Numbered from the stretch's first letter, positions 1-13,200 are shown. The stretch: DNA of 64,000 nucleotides from Toxonevra muliebris (GCA_963691655.1 OY829329.1:64412852-64476851), one strand, 5' to 3'. Numbers and translations: made by a program. Notes: a model not told the origin generated them from the sequence alone.

Positions 1-786
1 TCTCGAATTTTTATATAAAAAATATATTGCAGCGATAAGAAATTTGTCCCAAACGGTATGGAATAACACGAAATAATTTTTTTTTTTTTAAATTTATTAC
101 ATAATATATATTTGAATTTATTCTCAAGATAATCCCCAAAGATTACTACAGAGGTCAACCATGTAAATCGAAATTATGGCTCCTTAAACTAATTTATTAC
201 TTAGAAAAAACGTAAAACAAACGTTGTTCGGAATCGCAAATAAATACTGCATTTAATTGAAATCCAGTACGTCACTGGGCGTTTACGGGTTAATTTGCTA
301 AAACCCTAACATCAAATTTTTGAATATCGGGTTTTGATGGATTATGATAAAGGGTGCCCACTTTCATCTGTGCTAAAAATTTTGGACACATACATTGAAA
401 CTTATGATCCAGTTTTTTAGTTTAAGGTTACGTTACTAACTAGGTATTATTCTTCTATCAATGGAATGTAAATTCTAGTTGTATTTAAAAATAAAATAAA
501 ATCCAAAATGGCGGTTTCAGCTCAGCTTCCATCAAACAAAGCCATGCACGGTGAGTTTTGATCTACACGGAATGTCAGTTCGACACAAAAAATGTGATCG
601 AGATCAGAGTATGCTTGTTGGATAGTTGAAGTGTTCCTGAGTACTGTGGCAAAGTACGTTTTTGGCCTAAAATTTGCCCATTCCTGAACATGATGATATC
701 TTGGTTATTTTGTTGCATCTGAGAATGTTTATATGTTCAGCACTTTATAGTAAAATCATTCTGATAAAACATATTGTTTTATTGTA
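1..786. other. Intergenic DNA, nothing recognised
   Basis: AT-rich sequence without a coding-like frame, RNA gene or clear repeat boundary. Confidence 0.5.
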
Positions 787-790
787 TTAA

Positions 791-1021
791 CCCATTATCG
801 CCTTTTTTTATATGTCTTTTTTGTACTTTTCAAGAGAAATTGCATTTCTACCCCATTAACATGGTCTATAGAAAGTTAATATGTTCTAAAAAATCTTAGT
901 CATAAAATTTTATTATAGTTTATTGAACATCAGAAACGTGTAAACTTGGATTTTCATTAATTTATTATTACCGCATTGATGCCCAGTGAAGACACATTAG
1001 TTATAGTAGAGGGCGGTATGT
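791..1021. repeat. Possible TTAA-flanked MITE (piggyBac-like)
   Basis: TTAA at 787-790 is followed by CCCATTATCGCC. The right side reads GGGCGGTATGTG and then TTAA. The ends are only weakly complementary. The call rests mostly on the similar TTAA-CCCA starts at 24091, 38874 and 53488. Confidence 0.25.
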
Positions 1022-1603
1022 GTTAAATATGTAGCGATGAGTAAGAAACAACAAAGCAATCTGTATGCCACTCCACTTCTTTCCTTAATCCTCTAACCGG
1101 CCCATTTTTATTTTCGTCTTTTTTTGTTTGGGTCGAAAAACACAAATCTGAAATCATATTGTCGAAAAGTGACTAGGTAACCCTCCAGATTTTAATACAT
1201 CCACCCACCTATCTTTTGACGGTGTGTGGTGTGACTGCCGGGAATTCGTGTGTGTTTGAAAAACAATATACGAACTCGCTTTTGTCGTTCGAAAATAATT
1301 TAGCTATTTATTGATAATTTTTTTCACGTCGATCAACAAAATAATACTTTCTTTTTCTATAAGAATTCACTTCTCGCACAAATAATTAATTCGACTGATT
1401 TCCACGAAAATTTCACTTTGACAGACGCTAGTGGATGAATTAATGAACTAACAGCCATTGAAAAAACTATTATGAATGGCACAAAAGTTGATGGATAGTG
1501 AAAAATTTTTAAGTTGAAGTTTTTATAATGGTTTACCTTAGCCCTGCCTTTAGACGGTCTTACCGGTTAAAGCGTTAAGACTAATTAAATTAATTGGCTG
1601 CAG
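1022..1603. other. Intergenic DNA, nothing recognised
   Basis: No supported gene or repeat between the possible MITE and the SINE. Confidence 0.4.
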
Positions 1604-1613
1604 TGTCATGGTA

Positions 1614-1920
1614 GGTTAGGTTAGGTTGGAGTGGCTGTCGAGAGACAGATTTAGGCCTGAATGGGCCCATTGTGATACTTCATAGTTGGACCTATAGTTT
1701 CACACCGATTCCGAACGGCGGTGTGACCATTTTTTATCGCATTGGTGGTTTTGCCATTACCAATCAAGGTGTGTACTTGTACACTATTTTATAATTCTCA
1801 TATACTTCATATTGATAGTGAATATAAGAAAGTTATGAAAATTAACCAACAGATGAAGACGGGAATCGAACCCGAACCTCCCGGATGAAAGTCTAGTGCA
1901 CTACCTACTGGACTATTGAG
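1614..1920 (-). mobile_element. tRNA-derived SINE, copy 1 (307 bp)
   Basis: On the minus strand the element starts with a tRNA-like head. It has an A-box-like segment (complement of 1902-1915) and a B box GGTTCGATTCC (complement of 1862-1872), as in RNA polymerase III internal promoters. A non-tRNA body follows, and it ends in CCAACCTAACCTAACC. The flanks carry an imperfect 10-bp target duplication: TGTCATGGTA at 1604-1613 and TGTAGTGGTA at 1921-1930. The copy at 44935 has the same length, 307 bp, and is close to identical over most of its length. It would move using the machinery of a LINE, whose identity I cannot tell. Confidence 0.8.
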
Positions 1921-2196
1921 TGTAGTGGTAACATTATGTCAACCTTATCTGTTTATCTAATATAATCCCAGAAGGGGCAGACGTAATATCACTTTAGATT
2001 ACAAAGGTTGCTTCCAAAACGAGGGTTACTTATACTTGGTCTTACTATGTCTTATTCCCAGCCAAAGAGAGAGAAAGAGAGCGTTTTCTATATAAAATTT
2101 GCGAACATGTTGGGAGTATAAAAATCCTGGCTTTTGCTGCTTTTCTGGGCTTAGAGAAGTAGCTTTTTTTTTTTGTTCTATGGGGTTTGATGTACT

Positions 2197-3140
2197 TTGA
2201 TGTGCATCGACTACCATCGAAAAGTTTCCGGACAGGGGTATAAGTCAGAATTATTCGAATTAAACACAACTTATGGTGGAAAAAAACTTACAATATTTAT
2301 TCAAATCACAAATTTAATATATGTCCTTACTCAAAATTTATATTTAAGTCTCATCAAAAAATCCGTCTTTGGTGGACAGTACCTTTTTTTACCTAATCGT
2401 GGCATCCTTTTCACTAATTTTTCCAAAACAGAATTAGGTATTTGCCTCCATTCATCTAAGAGAACATTCCAAAGATGCTTCTGAGAGGTGGGAGCAATTT
2501 TCCTGGCTCGGTGATAAAACTCATCCCACAGGAGCTCTATCCCACATGAGCTCTATGGGATTATGGGCCCCCTCAATCCGAGGAGCTGAAACTTCCCCAT
2601 ACCATTTCTGATCCACCTCTGTGTTTGACTGTAGAAGTTATAAAATCTGGGCGGATTTTTTCTGAAGGTACGCGCCGTACTTATATCCTTCGTTTTTGAC
2701 CAAAGAGCTCGAACTTTGATTCGTCCGTCCACAAAACTCATTTCTAGTCTTCTATGGTCCAGTTCTTGTGATTTTCAGCCCTGTGAAGTCTGGTTTTTTA
2801 GTGGAAACTCTGTCTCAAAGACCTGCTTCGTGCAAAGGATCTTTTACAATAGTAATTGATATCTGATGTGTATGGCTTTTATTGAATCGCGATTGAAATT
2901 CTGGTGCAGTTAATCTCCTATTTCTCTTCGACATTTGCACAAAAGACTCATCCTCAGATTTGGAAGTAATTTTAGGTCTTCCAAAGCACCCTTGCCCTTG
3001 TTACAGCCAGTTCTTTTGAAGCGATTTATAGCATCGCTCACAGTCGATTTATAGCATCGCTCACAGTCGATTTCGGAATTTTTACCTTTTTTGTTACATA
3101 TATACCACATGCTGCAGGGCCGTAGCCAGGATTTTTTTTC
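2197..3140 (-). pseudogene. Decayed Tc1-type transposase
   Basis: Read on the minus strand, pieces of a Tc1 transposase follow in order with frameshifts between them. Near 3090-2990 there is a helix-turn-helix-like piece (residues STVSDAINRFKRTGC). Near 2740-2690 there is the region before the catalytic core (RTFRKN). Near 2545-2380 there is the C-terminal third, with IELLWDEF, PTSQKHLWNVLLDEW and LEKLVKRMPR, the usual Tc1 ending after the DDE glutamate. Two tandem copies of a 21-bp segment interrupt it around 3022-3070. It is inactive. The exact Tc1 subfamily and its terminal repeats were not resolved. Confidence 0.75.
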
Positions 3141-4092
3141 GGGGTGAGTTTTCATTCGAAGAAAAAATTCATATAAAATTTGTATGAAACTGATGTTTAA
3201 ATAGAATAAATTAAATACGATGATTCATTTCATGGACCCTATCAGGTTAGGGAGAAAAGTGAATAAATGTTTTAAAGCTTTAGGAAAAATTGTTGTTCCC
3301 GAGTTTTCTTATTCTTAACCTAAAAAAATGGTCCAAAATGACAAAAAAATTCACAGAATAATCAATTTAAATTTTTTTAAATAAATATTATTCAATGTGG
3401 ATTCCAATACATTTTTTATCGTTCAAGACATAATTTCGATAACCCATTGACTTGCCATTACTGATAATGTACCCAACCTCAAAAAAATTATCAAAAATGC
3501 CAAAAAAAGTCAGAGGCTAAGGCTAATTTTTTTCGAATGATTATTAGTGGGAATTCGGGCCATTATCAATGATGAGGAACCCGGATGAGGTTGGCATATA
3601 TTGCCTAAATTCGTGCAGTCACAGCATTGAAAGAGATCTTCCGAGTCGGGGTGCTCTGACCAATAATGGGTTAAAGGATTAATTATATTTTAAGATTAAG
3701 AACTTTGAATTATATGTTAAGATTAAGAACTTTGAAGCTGATTCAATAACACTGCCCTGCATGGGTTTGGTGTACAATATGGTTCCTAGTGTTTGCGAAT
3801 GAATTTTTCATGCTGAACACGAATCTGAGGTCAACAACTTTTTAGAAAAAATGGGATTGAAACCCTTGAAAATACCGTTTTTGGCCATGACGTGCTACAA
3901 ACTTCGTACGATTTCCGATTGAAGTAAAAATATTTAAAAATCGTTCGATAGATTTTATTTTGACTTTTTTTCCATTCCCAGTGGATTCAATATCAAAAAT
4001 TAGAAAAAAGTTTTTACATTTCGGGGGAGGGGGAAGGGGCGGACCCCCCAAATCTCCCCCCTAAATACGACCTTAGTACGCTGCGACCATGC
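3115..4092. repeat. Possible non-autonomous hAT-like element
   Basis: The left end reads CAGGGCCGTAGCCAGGATTT, followed by a G-rich stretch. The right end, complemented, reads CATGGTCGCAGCGTAC and continues G-rich. Similar CAG-GGCG-type ends bounding G-runs are common in short hAT relatives. A clean 8-bp target duplication was not found, so the boundaries are doubtful. Confidence 0.3.
3443..3670. repeat. Possible TTAA-type MITE
   Basis: It begins CCCATTGACTTGCC and ends ACCAATAATGGG followed by TTAA. The inverted similarity covers little more than CCCATT, and the left flank is ATAA rather than TTAA. Low confidence. Confidence 0.2.
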
Positions 4093-7083
4093 ATGGACTG
4101 CTGCACATCTTTCGACACTGAGACTAGGTCCTCGTCCCATTTCTTTTTGAAAAAAGGATATTTGCATATATAAATGTCACAAAAAATATTACAGTAAATG
4201 ATTCTTAAAATAATTCAATGGAAACTTAGTAAAATTAGAAAAATACGGAAATTACTTACAATTATGTCTTCTTGCTATGGATGAAGAAAACGAAATTGCA
4301 GTTTAAAATAAAATAATATATCGCGAATGAATGAGAAAGAACGGCACTTGTCATTTACCAGATTGAAGCACCCGATAACAACACATTGATAAATCGATCA
4401 TTATATACATAGATAAAGAATCGTTTCTACTTTAAGCTCTCGTTTGCAATTTCTAAACAAGTCATTGGCCTCGTTTAATCCAGTGTTTCCAATAGTACAG
4501 CGTTTTATTATGGCTTTATGCACTAGGAGATCCAAACATTTCCGAAGGGAAGATCTTTATTTTTTCCTCCCTTTAAACGGTTTATTTTGATTCATGATGA
4601 ATGATCGAAATGTATGAGAGTTTCTTCTCTAAACTTATTTTAACTCCGAACCATTGCACCAGGCATTAAAGGTAAAAATCTGAAAATTTCAGCTCCAGAA
4701 GTACAGAAGAAAGCTAAAATAGTTACTATTTTGAAATCTAGAAACAACAAATTTGCTCAATGTTTTTCTTCTAATTCCAATTGTAACTAACGATAAGTTT
4801 GGGAACTACTTCCAACGTATGACTAAGTTTTGCAAATTTATTTGAAAAAAATAAAAACATTATTCTTTCAGTGGGAAGCAACATTATTTTTTATTTATAC
4901 TTGAATTTAAACAATCTAATGGATATTACTGCTGAAAGAAATTTAATTACCTTGCAAACAGGTGAAAACAACTGCTAATTACAAAAAAAAAAAACACACA
5001 CAAAAAAACAAAAAACACAAAAATACTAAAAATGATTTTGTTTACATTTTCATTTTGTTGGTGTGTGTGTAGAGTGGAAATTGCTGGGAAATAAAACAAT
5101 CCAAAAATCTACACAATTTATATTGTATATTTGTGTCTGAGTAGATGACGGCAACTCTCAAAAAACACACACAAAATGTTTTCGTTTTTTTTTTTTTTTT
5201 TTTTTATTTACGCACTGGAACTGCAACTCTACACACACAAACACAGGCGGAGAAAATCAGCAGCAGTAGAAATTTTCACATCATTTTCCACATACAGAAA
5301 AAAAAGCAAATGAAAAATATTCAATTTCAGTGTACGGAGAAAAGTATGAAAAGTTGAACCATACGAAACGAAAAAGCATTCAAAAAAATACGTGCGAAAT
5401 TTTTTCTTAAAAAAAATCAGTGAAGATAAAATAAAAAAGTGAAGTGAAAAAAAGTTTACGAAATATTAATGAGAATATTGAAAAGAAAGTAGTTAAATGA
5501 AAAATTAAATTAGCAAATGTTTGAAGTGTTGAAATGTGAAGCCAGCGAATAGCTCCTCAAATGACTCCCTTTTTTTTAGCGTTTTTTTTTTGTGCTTTGA
5601 TTTTTTACATTGAGCGTGAAATTTAACATTTTTATTTTTTCGCCTTTTTGATTTTGCAATCGCAACATTTTGTATGCAACTTCTAGTGGTTTTTGTGTGA
5701 CTTCACTCTAGGTCTAAAAAACTTTTTGGTTTCTTGTTTTTTATTTGAGACTCTGACATAAATTCCTATTTTTAAATTCTTCACATGTGTTCAAATTTTT
5801 GTTTTAAATCAATTGCTAAAATGTTAGGGACTTTCAGCACATTTCCGAAAGCGAAAGCGTGAGCAAATGCGAGTTTGACTACGGCGAGTTCTCTGTGTGC
5901 GCGCTTAAAGGCTCAAAGGTTTTCTTTCTGAAGCTTAATTGAAATAAATGTTAAGGCAAAGTTAGATTTTCTTTTATTTAATTTAATTTTTTCGTGTGCC
6001 TCAATATTAATTAGATTCGCACTTCCAGTTGAGATTTCCAGCAGGATTTCCTTTCTATGCTTTTCGCAAATTTTTTTTAGCTTTTTTGCTTTCTGTTTCG
6101 GTTGTGTTGAGTTCATTGTTTCGTCTGTGTGTTTTCTGTGTGCTTTGGCATTTCGTTTTTAGGTTATTTTAATATGACTAAAGGCAAGGAGAAGGCAGAC
6201 GACTGTAGGGTAGGGAGTCATACAGAAAAACACATTTTTTTTTTTGCAAGCACTAAAAGCAAGAGAAAAAAGGGAGTAAAAATATTTAAGGCATTTGCAT
6301 TTCATTCATTTAAATTGCATTTGCTTCAAATACATAAATAGTTCAAGTGTTCAACAACAACAAAATAAAAATAAATGGTTATGAAAAATACATTCAATAT
6401 GTGCTAATTGAGCTTGTGTTCTCTTTATTATCACAAACAACAACAACAAAAAAACAAAAATAAATAAAAATAAATAAATAAAGAAAGGACGAGTTTCTCC
6501 GCCAATAAAAATCAAATAAAGAAAACTATCTCTAACGCGGCGATCCTGCTGTGCGTGTGTGGTGTGCATGTGTGCGTGTGCACTGACGGCGGCATATGCG
6601 TTTCTAGGATTATTGTTGGTCTCGCATACGTCGTGTGGAGCTTCATCTGAATTTAAGTTTCATCATCGTCATCATCATCAGTATCTTCATTGGCATTCTT
6701 GACGTCGCCATCACTAACTTCATAGTCGTCGTTGTCGTCATCACCATCATTGCCGGAATTGCCGCCTCTATCGTTGCTGCTGCTAACGACGCCGCCATTG
6801 CCGCTGTCGTCGCTGTTGTCAAAACGTGACGTTGTAATTGCCAACGTGTGCGTGTGTGTGTGTGTGTGTGTGCGTATTTGGGCCATTCATTCCATATTCT
6901 CTAATCGCCATCATTTGGTTTTATTGGTTGTGTTGTTTGGTATTTCTGTTGTTTTTGTTTCACGACGACAACGGCGGCGGCGCTCAATTGTCGCCAGCAT
7001 TAAATTTATTTCTTCTCAACACTGTCGCCAAAAATTTTATCAAAATATCATCATTTGAGGAGGACTATCGGCCTGATCGGCCC
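4093..7083. promoter_or_regulatory. 5' flank of the calcium channel gene, promoter not resolved
   Basis: About 3 kb without an open coding frame. It is rich in homopolymer T and A runs, CA/GT runs and triplet repeats (ATC/GTC at 6660-6830). For a gene of this kind, non-coding leader exons and the promoter are expected here or further left. I see no TATA box or initiator that I would defend. Confidence 0.3.
6846..6876. repeat. (GT)n microsatellite
   Basis: A run of GT dinucleotides broken once by GC. It produces several spurious open frames on both strands. Confidence 0.9.
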
Positions 7084-7200
7084 ATGGTGCAGCGAGCATC
7101 ATCCACAGATGCTCCCTCCGAACCGGGAGGCCATCGAGAAACTCGATTCGGCCTCGGATATGCTTCATACCAGAGTGGATACAATAAGCTTTTTGCACAG
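7084..7200 (+). CDS. Ca-beta: Ca-beta coding exon 1 (residues 1-39)
   Basis: Encodes the N-terminus [16 protein letters not shown], then [19 protein letters not shown]. It ends at CAG in phase 0. The frame stays open upstream to about 6838 but runs into low-complexity DNA, so the ATG at 7084 is the natural start. The donor after it is GTTCGC, which has the required GT but departs from the usual GTAAGT/GTGAGT. The next in-frame codon set reaches a TGA at once, so splicing here is needed. Confidence 0.85.
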
Positions 7201-10200
7201 GTTCGCTGAAAAATATATAGCTATACATAAATATTTATACAATCCATACATACAGTGATGAGCAAAAGTTTAGAAATGGATGGGGTTTTAAATACAAATA
7301 TTCGAATTTAACGTGTGTGCTGAGATTAGTTACAACTGAAGTAGCTATGGCATAGGGAAAAGGTTTAGAAAGCTTTTAGTGTTAACTCTAAAAGTGGAGC
7401 CGCGATGGGTCAAATATTTGAAGTATTTATTAAATTTGGTTTCCTTGAGATTTCCAGAGAAGACTTTTTCTAAAACTAGATTATTATAGCCAGTGTCGGA
7501 TCTAAGATTTGGACTTGGGGAAGCTTGAACTTGCTAAGTTAGTTAAATAAAAATCCAGACTAAGTCCCAACAACAAAAAAATTGTTAAAAAAATCGAATG
7601 AGTTCAGACCAAACACATTCGATGGTTAAGACCAAATCGAGAGTCAACTTCAAACTCAAGTCAGTCAAAAATCAACAAAATTCAGACAGAAATTCAAAAA
7701 AAAAAAGTCTGTACAAAACAGACCAAAACTCAAAGCAAAACTCTGATCAAAGTAGGCTAAATTCATATCAAAATTCAAACTGAAACTCAGGTAAAAAAAA
7801 ATTGAGACGAAACTTAAATAAAAATTCAGATCGAAATTCAAACAAAAACTCAGGATAGAAACCAAACTAAAATTCAGACCAAAACCTATTCCAAAGCTCC
7901 AACTAAAATTCAGGCCAAACTCAGATAAAAACTCAGACTGAATCTCAGACCTAAAATTTAAACAAGTTCAAATTCAAATCAGTCTTAAATTCAGACCAAA
8001 ACTGAAATCAAAGTTCAGACCAAAAGTAGACCAAATTTATTTCAAAACTGAAATCACATTCAGCCCAAACTTAGACCAAAATCAGATTAAAAGGAAACCT
8101 AATTCAGACCTAAAATCGTATTAAATTTAGTCGAAAATTGAGTCCAAACTTAGACCAAATTTTCACACCATAATTGTGACCAAAAACTCGGATCAAAATT
8201 CAGACTAAAAGATGATTTGATTCGGACCTAAATCAAACTTAATCCAGACCAAAACTTAGATAAAAACCCTGAACAAAAATTGAACTAAACTCTAATCAAA
8301 ATTCGGACCAAAAGAAGAATAAATTTAAATTTAACAAAAACTTAGGCCACAAACCAAACCAAATTCTGACCAAAATCTAGATGAAACTTAAATAAAAATT
8401 CATATCAAAATTCAGATAAAAACTCAAAATAAAACCTAAACCAAAATTCAGTCAAACTTAGATAAAAATTCAGACCAAAAATTTAAACAAAATTAAAACC
8501 AAATCAGACTTAAATTCAGACAAAATTCAAACAAAAACTTAAATCAAAGTTCAGATCCAAAATCTGAGTAAAAGGAGACCAAATTTATATCAAAAATCAA
8601 ATCACATTCAGCCCAAAGTCAGACCAAAACTCAGATTAAAAGGAAATCAAATTTAGACCAAAAATCAAACCAGAATCAGTTTAAAACTTAGACTAAAAAC
8701 CAGATCATAAAATCAAACCAAGCAGATCACAAATCATGCTAAAAACCGGTATCAAGCTCTTTCAAGTAGGACCTCTATAAACTAATCCGGAAATTTCAAA
8801 TTTTATGTAGTCCAAGTACATAGAAAAAACTTTGAAAGTTATAAGCATTTACATTTTTGGAAAGGACTTCAGATTGACCACCGATTATAGTTTTGATAAA
8901 TACACACAAATATAATCCAGAGTAGATTATTCAAATCGAATAATGTTAACACAGTAGCGTATCCAGAGGGGGATATATGGGCTGAAGCCCCCACCCCCGC
9001 CCTCCCCCCCCCCCCAGAGCCCGAGAATCTTATAGTAAACAGTAATTTTTGAGAAATCAAAAATATTTAGATTTTTCCAAATCAAAAAAGGCATTAGCAG
9101 TGAAAGTATATACTTTGAACAAACGAAAAACTTTAGGATTTAAAATATTATTTTATTCAAATATAATATTTGATTTTAATAATAATAATTTAATATAAAT
9201 ATTCTAATGGGGTCGGATATTTCAATCGATTCTGATTAGCCGCCATGCTGGGCGTGTCAATAGGATGCACGTTACAGTGTAACTGGTTATTAAATACATT
9301 CAGATTACATTAAATCTACAATTTTAACTCCAGCTTATAAATGTCTTACTTTTAGAAAGCTTGATAATGGTCTAGTTTTTGGATTGAATTTTGTACTGAA
9401 TTTTAGTCTGACATTGGTTTAACATTTCCGTTTTTGCCCGTTTTTGATCTGAACTCTGGTTTGATTGTAAGTCAGAATTTGGTTTTATTTTACTTTGAAT
9501 TTTAATCTGAATTTGGTTTGAGTTTTAATCCATGATTGGTCTAAATTTTGATTTGCTTTGCAACGTTTGCAGATCAGCGTTTGATCTGATTTCTGGTCTA
9601 AATTTTGGTTTGCTTTTAATTTGTATTTGGCGTCTTTTTAGCCTCAGTTTTAATCTAACTCTTAGTTTGAGTTGTAGTTAATATTTTCGTCTGAATTTGC
9701 TTGACTTTGATACTATTTTGGTCTGAATTTCGGTCTGAAATCGGTATGAATTTTGTTTTAAAATTTAATCTGAATTCGTCTGGAATTTTGGTCTAGTTTT
9801 TGTTTAATTTAAATTCAAATTTTTTTATGTGAATATTTATCAGATATTGGTCTGAATTTTGGGTTACTTCCGTTCGGTATTTGGTGTCCTTTTGGCCAAA
9901 AGTTTTGTCTAACTATTGGTTTGAGTTGTGGTCTAAATTTTTTTTGGAATGAATTTTAAAACTGATCTTATTTTGGTCGATTTTTGTTGGAATTTTGGTC
10001 CGCTTCGTGGTCTGAACATTGTTTTTTTTTAACCGGTTGTAGCTCGGTACCCGAAAGCGTGTACGGATCTCGTTAGAATTAAAAATGTATTGGTTTTTTG
10101 GTCAAATTAAGATATATTTGCATTTGAAGTAATGTATAACAGGCTTAAAGAACGTATTTCTCATAAAAATTAATTGCTTTGTTATGGAGTTGTGAGATCG

Positions 10201-13200
10201 TAAACTTACCACCAGTGATATCGATGCTAAGAGTGATATGAATATATACTTCAAAAACTCGTTTAAAGTAGTATCCAAATCAACTGTTATCTTAATTTAT
10301 TTTCGGGGTTTTATTTCGACCAAAAATGACTCAAAAAATATGTATCAAATTGTTTCATCAAAATTTTTTCTCAAAGGAAATTAAAATTTCCTTCAAATTG
10401 TTTTCTCAATATAGATCATTTAACAATATAAATCCATCAGAAAAGTCATAATCAAGATTTTGATCTGAATTTGGTCTCATTTTGATCAAGATTTTTTATC
10501 TGAATTTGGTTCTTTTCTTGGTTTGAAATTTGGCCGAAACTTCCGCCTAAATTTTAAATTTTGGTCTCAATTTCGTTTCAGTTATTTTTTAATTTTTTAC
10601 CTGTATTTGATAAAATTTTTGTACTAATTTTTGGTCTAGGTCTGGGTTTTGGTCGATAGTGGGTCAGATTTTTGTCTTTTAATTTAGTAAAATCAAGCCC
10701 ACCCCCCGCCCCCCCCCCGCTCCAACCCAAATCCTAGAACCGCCACTGCCTCAAGAGGTTCAAAGTTTCACAGTTTTGGTTTAAATTTTTCGTTCCTTCA
10801 AATTTTAATTCAGCACCAAAGATCATTATAAATGAGATAGTTATCGAGAAGGGCTGAGTTTATGCCCAAAATCCTCTGATATATGGATACGCCATTGCTC
10901 AGATTCAATGTATGAAATGTGCTCTGAAACTTTTGCATGAACTAAAAGGAATATGGTAACACATTTACTCACTTTTAATCATCACTGTACCTACAACAAC
11001 ACTCACATACACTGTATGTAAATATAAAAATAAAGTAAGGTTAAGGTATTTAAAAATGCTGATATTTTCAATATTCTTAACTTTGCTTTCACCAAAAACA
11101 GCGGTACATTCATATACACATACATTTCCTTTCATTTAATTTAGTAGATGCACTATATACTTACTTAAATACATCGAAGCTAGGGTATTAAATTTCCCCT
11201 AGATTTTTACATTTTAATAAAGTTAATGAAGTGGATGCACTTTGAATTCATTCCAAAAACGAAAGGGTTCACGTGTACTTGCCACAAACTTTACTACACA
11301 CACACACACACACATACACACTCAAACATACCTATAGATAAAGAGATATATAAGTATTAAAGACAGTAGCCGTGTATTAATTGTAAATGAATGGCTTCCA
11401 TATGATTATAGGGTATTAAAAACAGTGCTAAACCTTTACTCGCCTATACACACACATATATAACATCCATACAAACGATACCCTTCAACTAAGGATAGCG
11501 AGGTGAAAAGTTTCACGTTTGTTTGGTTGTTGAATGTAATGCACCTTTCGATTTTACCTTTCAAATTTAAATTAAATTGAAATTGTGTTCTATTTATAGT
11601 TGTTTGCCTATTATGCTTAAGTGTAGATACATATGTACCTACATTCATATATACGTATCAATATCAACCAGGTTTTATACACCAAAGACATCAATACATA
11701 CTTGTATTTAAACTGTGGACGCAACATTAATCATTGCAATGATTAATGGTAGTATGCACTATCTATAGAAATGTTATGATTTTAATATTCAATCAAAATA
11801 TGTCAGAAGGGGAAAAAGAACTTATATACAAGTTTTTCCAATTGTAAGCCTTTATTTGATCATTTAAATGAAGAATGGATCTATACATAATAGCTGAAAA
11901 AAGTATAGGGGAACTTGAAGGACACTTACGTGTTCAATTTCTGCAATTTACCGGCCCATTGCTCTTTACTATTTATGTTACAAGTACCTAATCTTTCTAG
12001 CCTTTCTTGTGAAGTAACTAAGTATCATGAAGGAACACATGAGGTATGGCAACTATGAAATAATGAGCTAATGTTTACATAGGCTTAATCACAGCGAACA
12101 GTATTTAGATGTGGTCACCATAGTTATCATCATGGCCGTCTTTGAAAACTCGATATGAAGATGCTGCCTTGAGAAATAACAAAAATTCAATAATTTTTAA
12201 ACGGTAGAGTTTTGATTTTTTTTATTTAATTGATAATATTTTACAAATTACAGAAAAATATAACTTTTATAGTTCTAACCACTATTTATGAACTCGTGGA
12301 CCTTTTTTGGTAAGCCTTCCGTTAGAGATTTGATAGTTGGAACAGTTTGCCCATCTTCTTTTAAAATCTTCGATATTTTGGGACTTTGTAATTTGTATGT
12401 TTTCAAACCTGCATTGGCTTTAACTTTTCGCACCAAATAGTCAGAGCACTGGGCTAACCGGGCAGCTTTTCTACCAGATGTGTTTGGAGATCTTTTCAAT
12501 ATGCTTTCCATTTTCTTGGCTTTCCCAATATCATGTGGTCCTTGTTTTCTTCCCGAACCAGGTTTCCTATCGTTGGTCAAATTCTCCTCAAACTGTTTAA
12601 TAACATTGGAAACAGTTTGACGGCAGACCTTTAATTCTTTGGCCAATTTTTTGTAGGACCAATTTGGATTTTTTTGAAAATTTTTAATAATTTTGATCAA
12701 ACTCACAATAAATCAACATGTTTGCCATTAAAAATAACAACTGATATATTTTTCAAAGATAACTAGATCAAAGAAATTTTTAAATTTTACACCCAAAAAA
12801 AATTATTAGGTAAAACATGTGTTAACATTCCTTAGCAGATCCAGTGATTGAAGAAGGGGAGGGGTTTGATTTTTCATTCCTTGTTTTAAGAGTAAATATT
12901 GTTATGTATGAAGATATCAATCAGCAAAGGAGACTTTGAAATAAATGAATGAAAGGTTTTAAGTCAATTAAGTATTCTAGATTAGTGACGGCCATTCTTC
13001 ACCATTGACAAAATATTCGAAATTATCCAGCGTGCTGAGTTCAGTTACAATTGAACTACGTATCTTGTAGGGGAAAAAAACAGTTTAAAAATTTGATGAA
13101 TTTGAACAGACGAAAATAAGCCCAAATTCAGAATCAACTTAAAACCAAAGTCAGGCCACAGAGGCTTCAGATCAAGCATCGCAGCTAAAAATCAGACCAA

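Larger units (their letters stand above)
7253..10987. mobile_element. Composite foldback-like element with Tc1-type outer ends
   Basis: The outer ends are CAGTGATGAGCAAAAGTTTA (left) and, complemented, CAGTGATGATTAAAAGTGAG (right). Each is flanked by TA (7251-7252 and 10988-10989), as in Tc1/mariner elements. Inside lies a second inverted pair with hAT-like ends at 7491 (CAGTGTCGGATCTAAGATTT) and 10748 (complement CAGTGGCGGTTCTAGGATTT). A third pair of CAGT-GCGTATCC type lies at 8952 and 10897. The third pair crosses the second instead of nesting in it. The arms are filled with a degenerate short tandem repeat in opposite orientations. No transposase frame is visible. The outer pair is the best supported; the inner pairs lack matching 8-bp duplications. 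Confidence 0.55.

Noticed and set aside
1861..1920. tRNA-like sequence with a perfect B box, and its twin at 45181-45241
   Set aside because: Not free tRNA genes: both are the heads of 307-bp SINEs with target duplications, and the cloverleaf does not close cleanly.
6635..7058. Several open frames rich in Ile/Val/Ala/Ser or Asp on both strands
   Set aside because: They come from ATC/GTC triplet repeats and the GT run, which remain open in all frames.
7598..7865. Open frames rich in Asn/Lys/Ser and Phe/Leu
   Set aside because: Translation of the CAAAATTCAGACC repeat on either strand.
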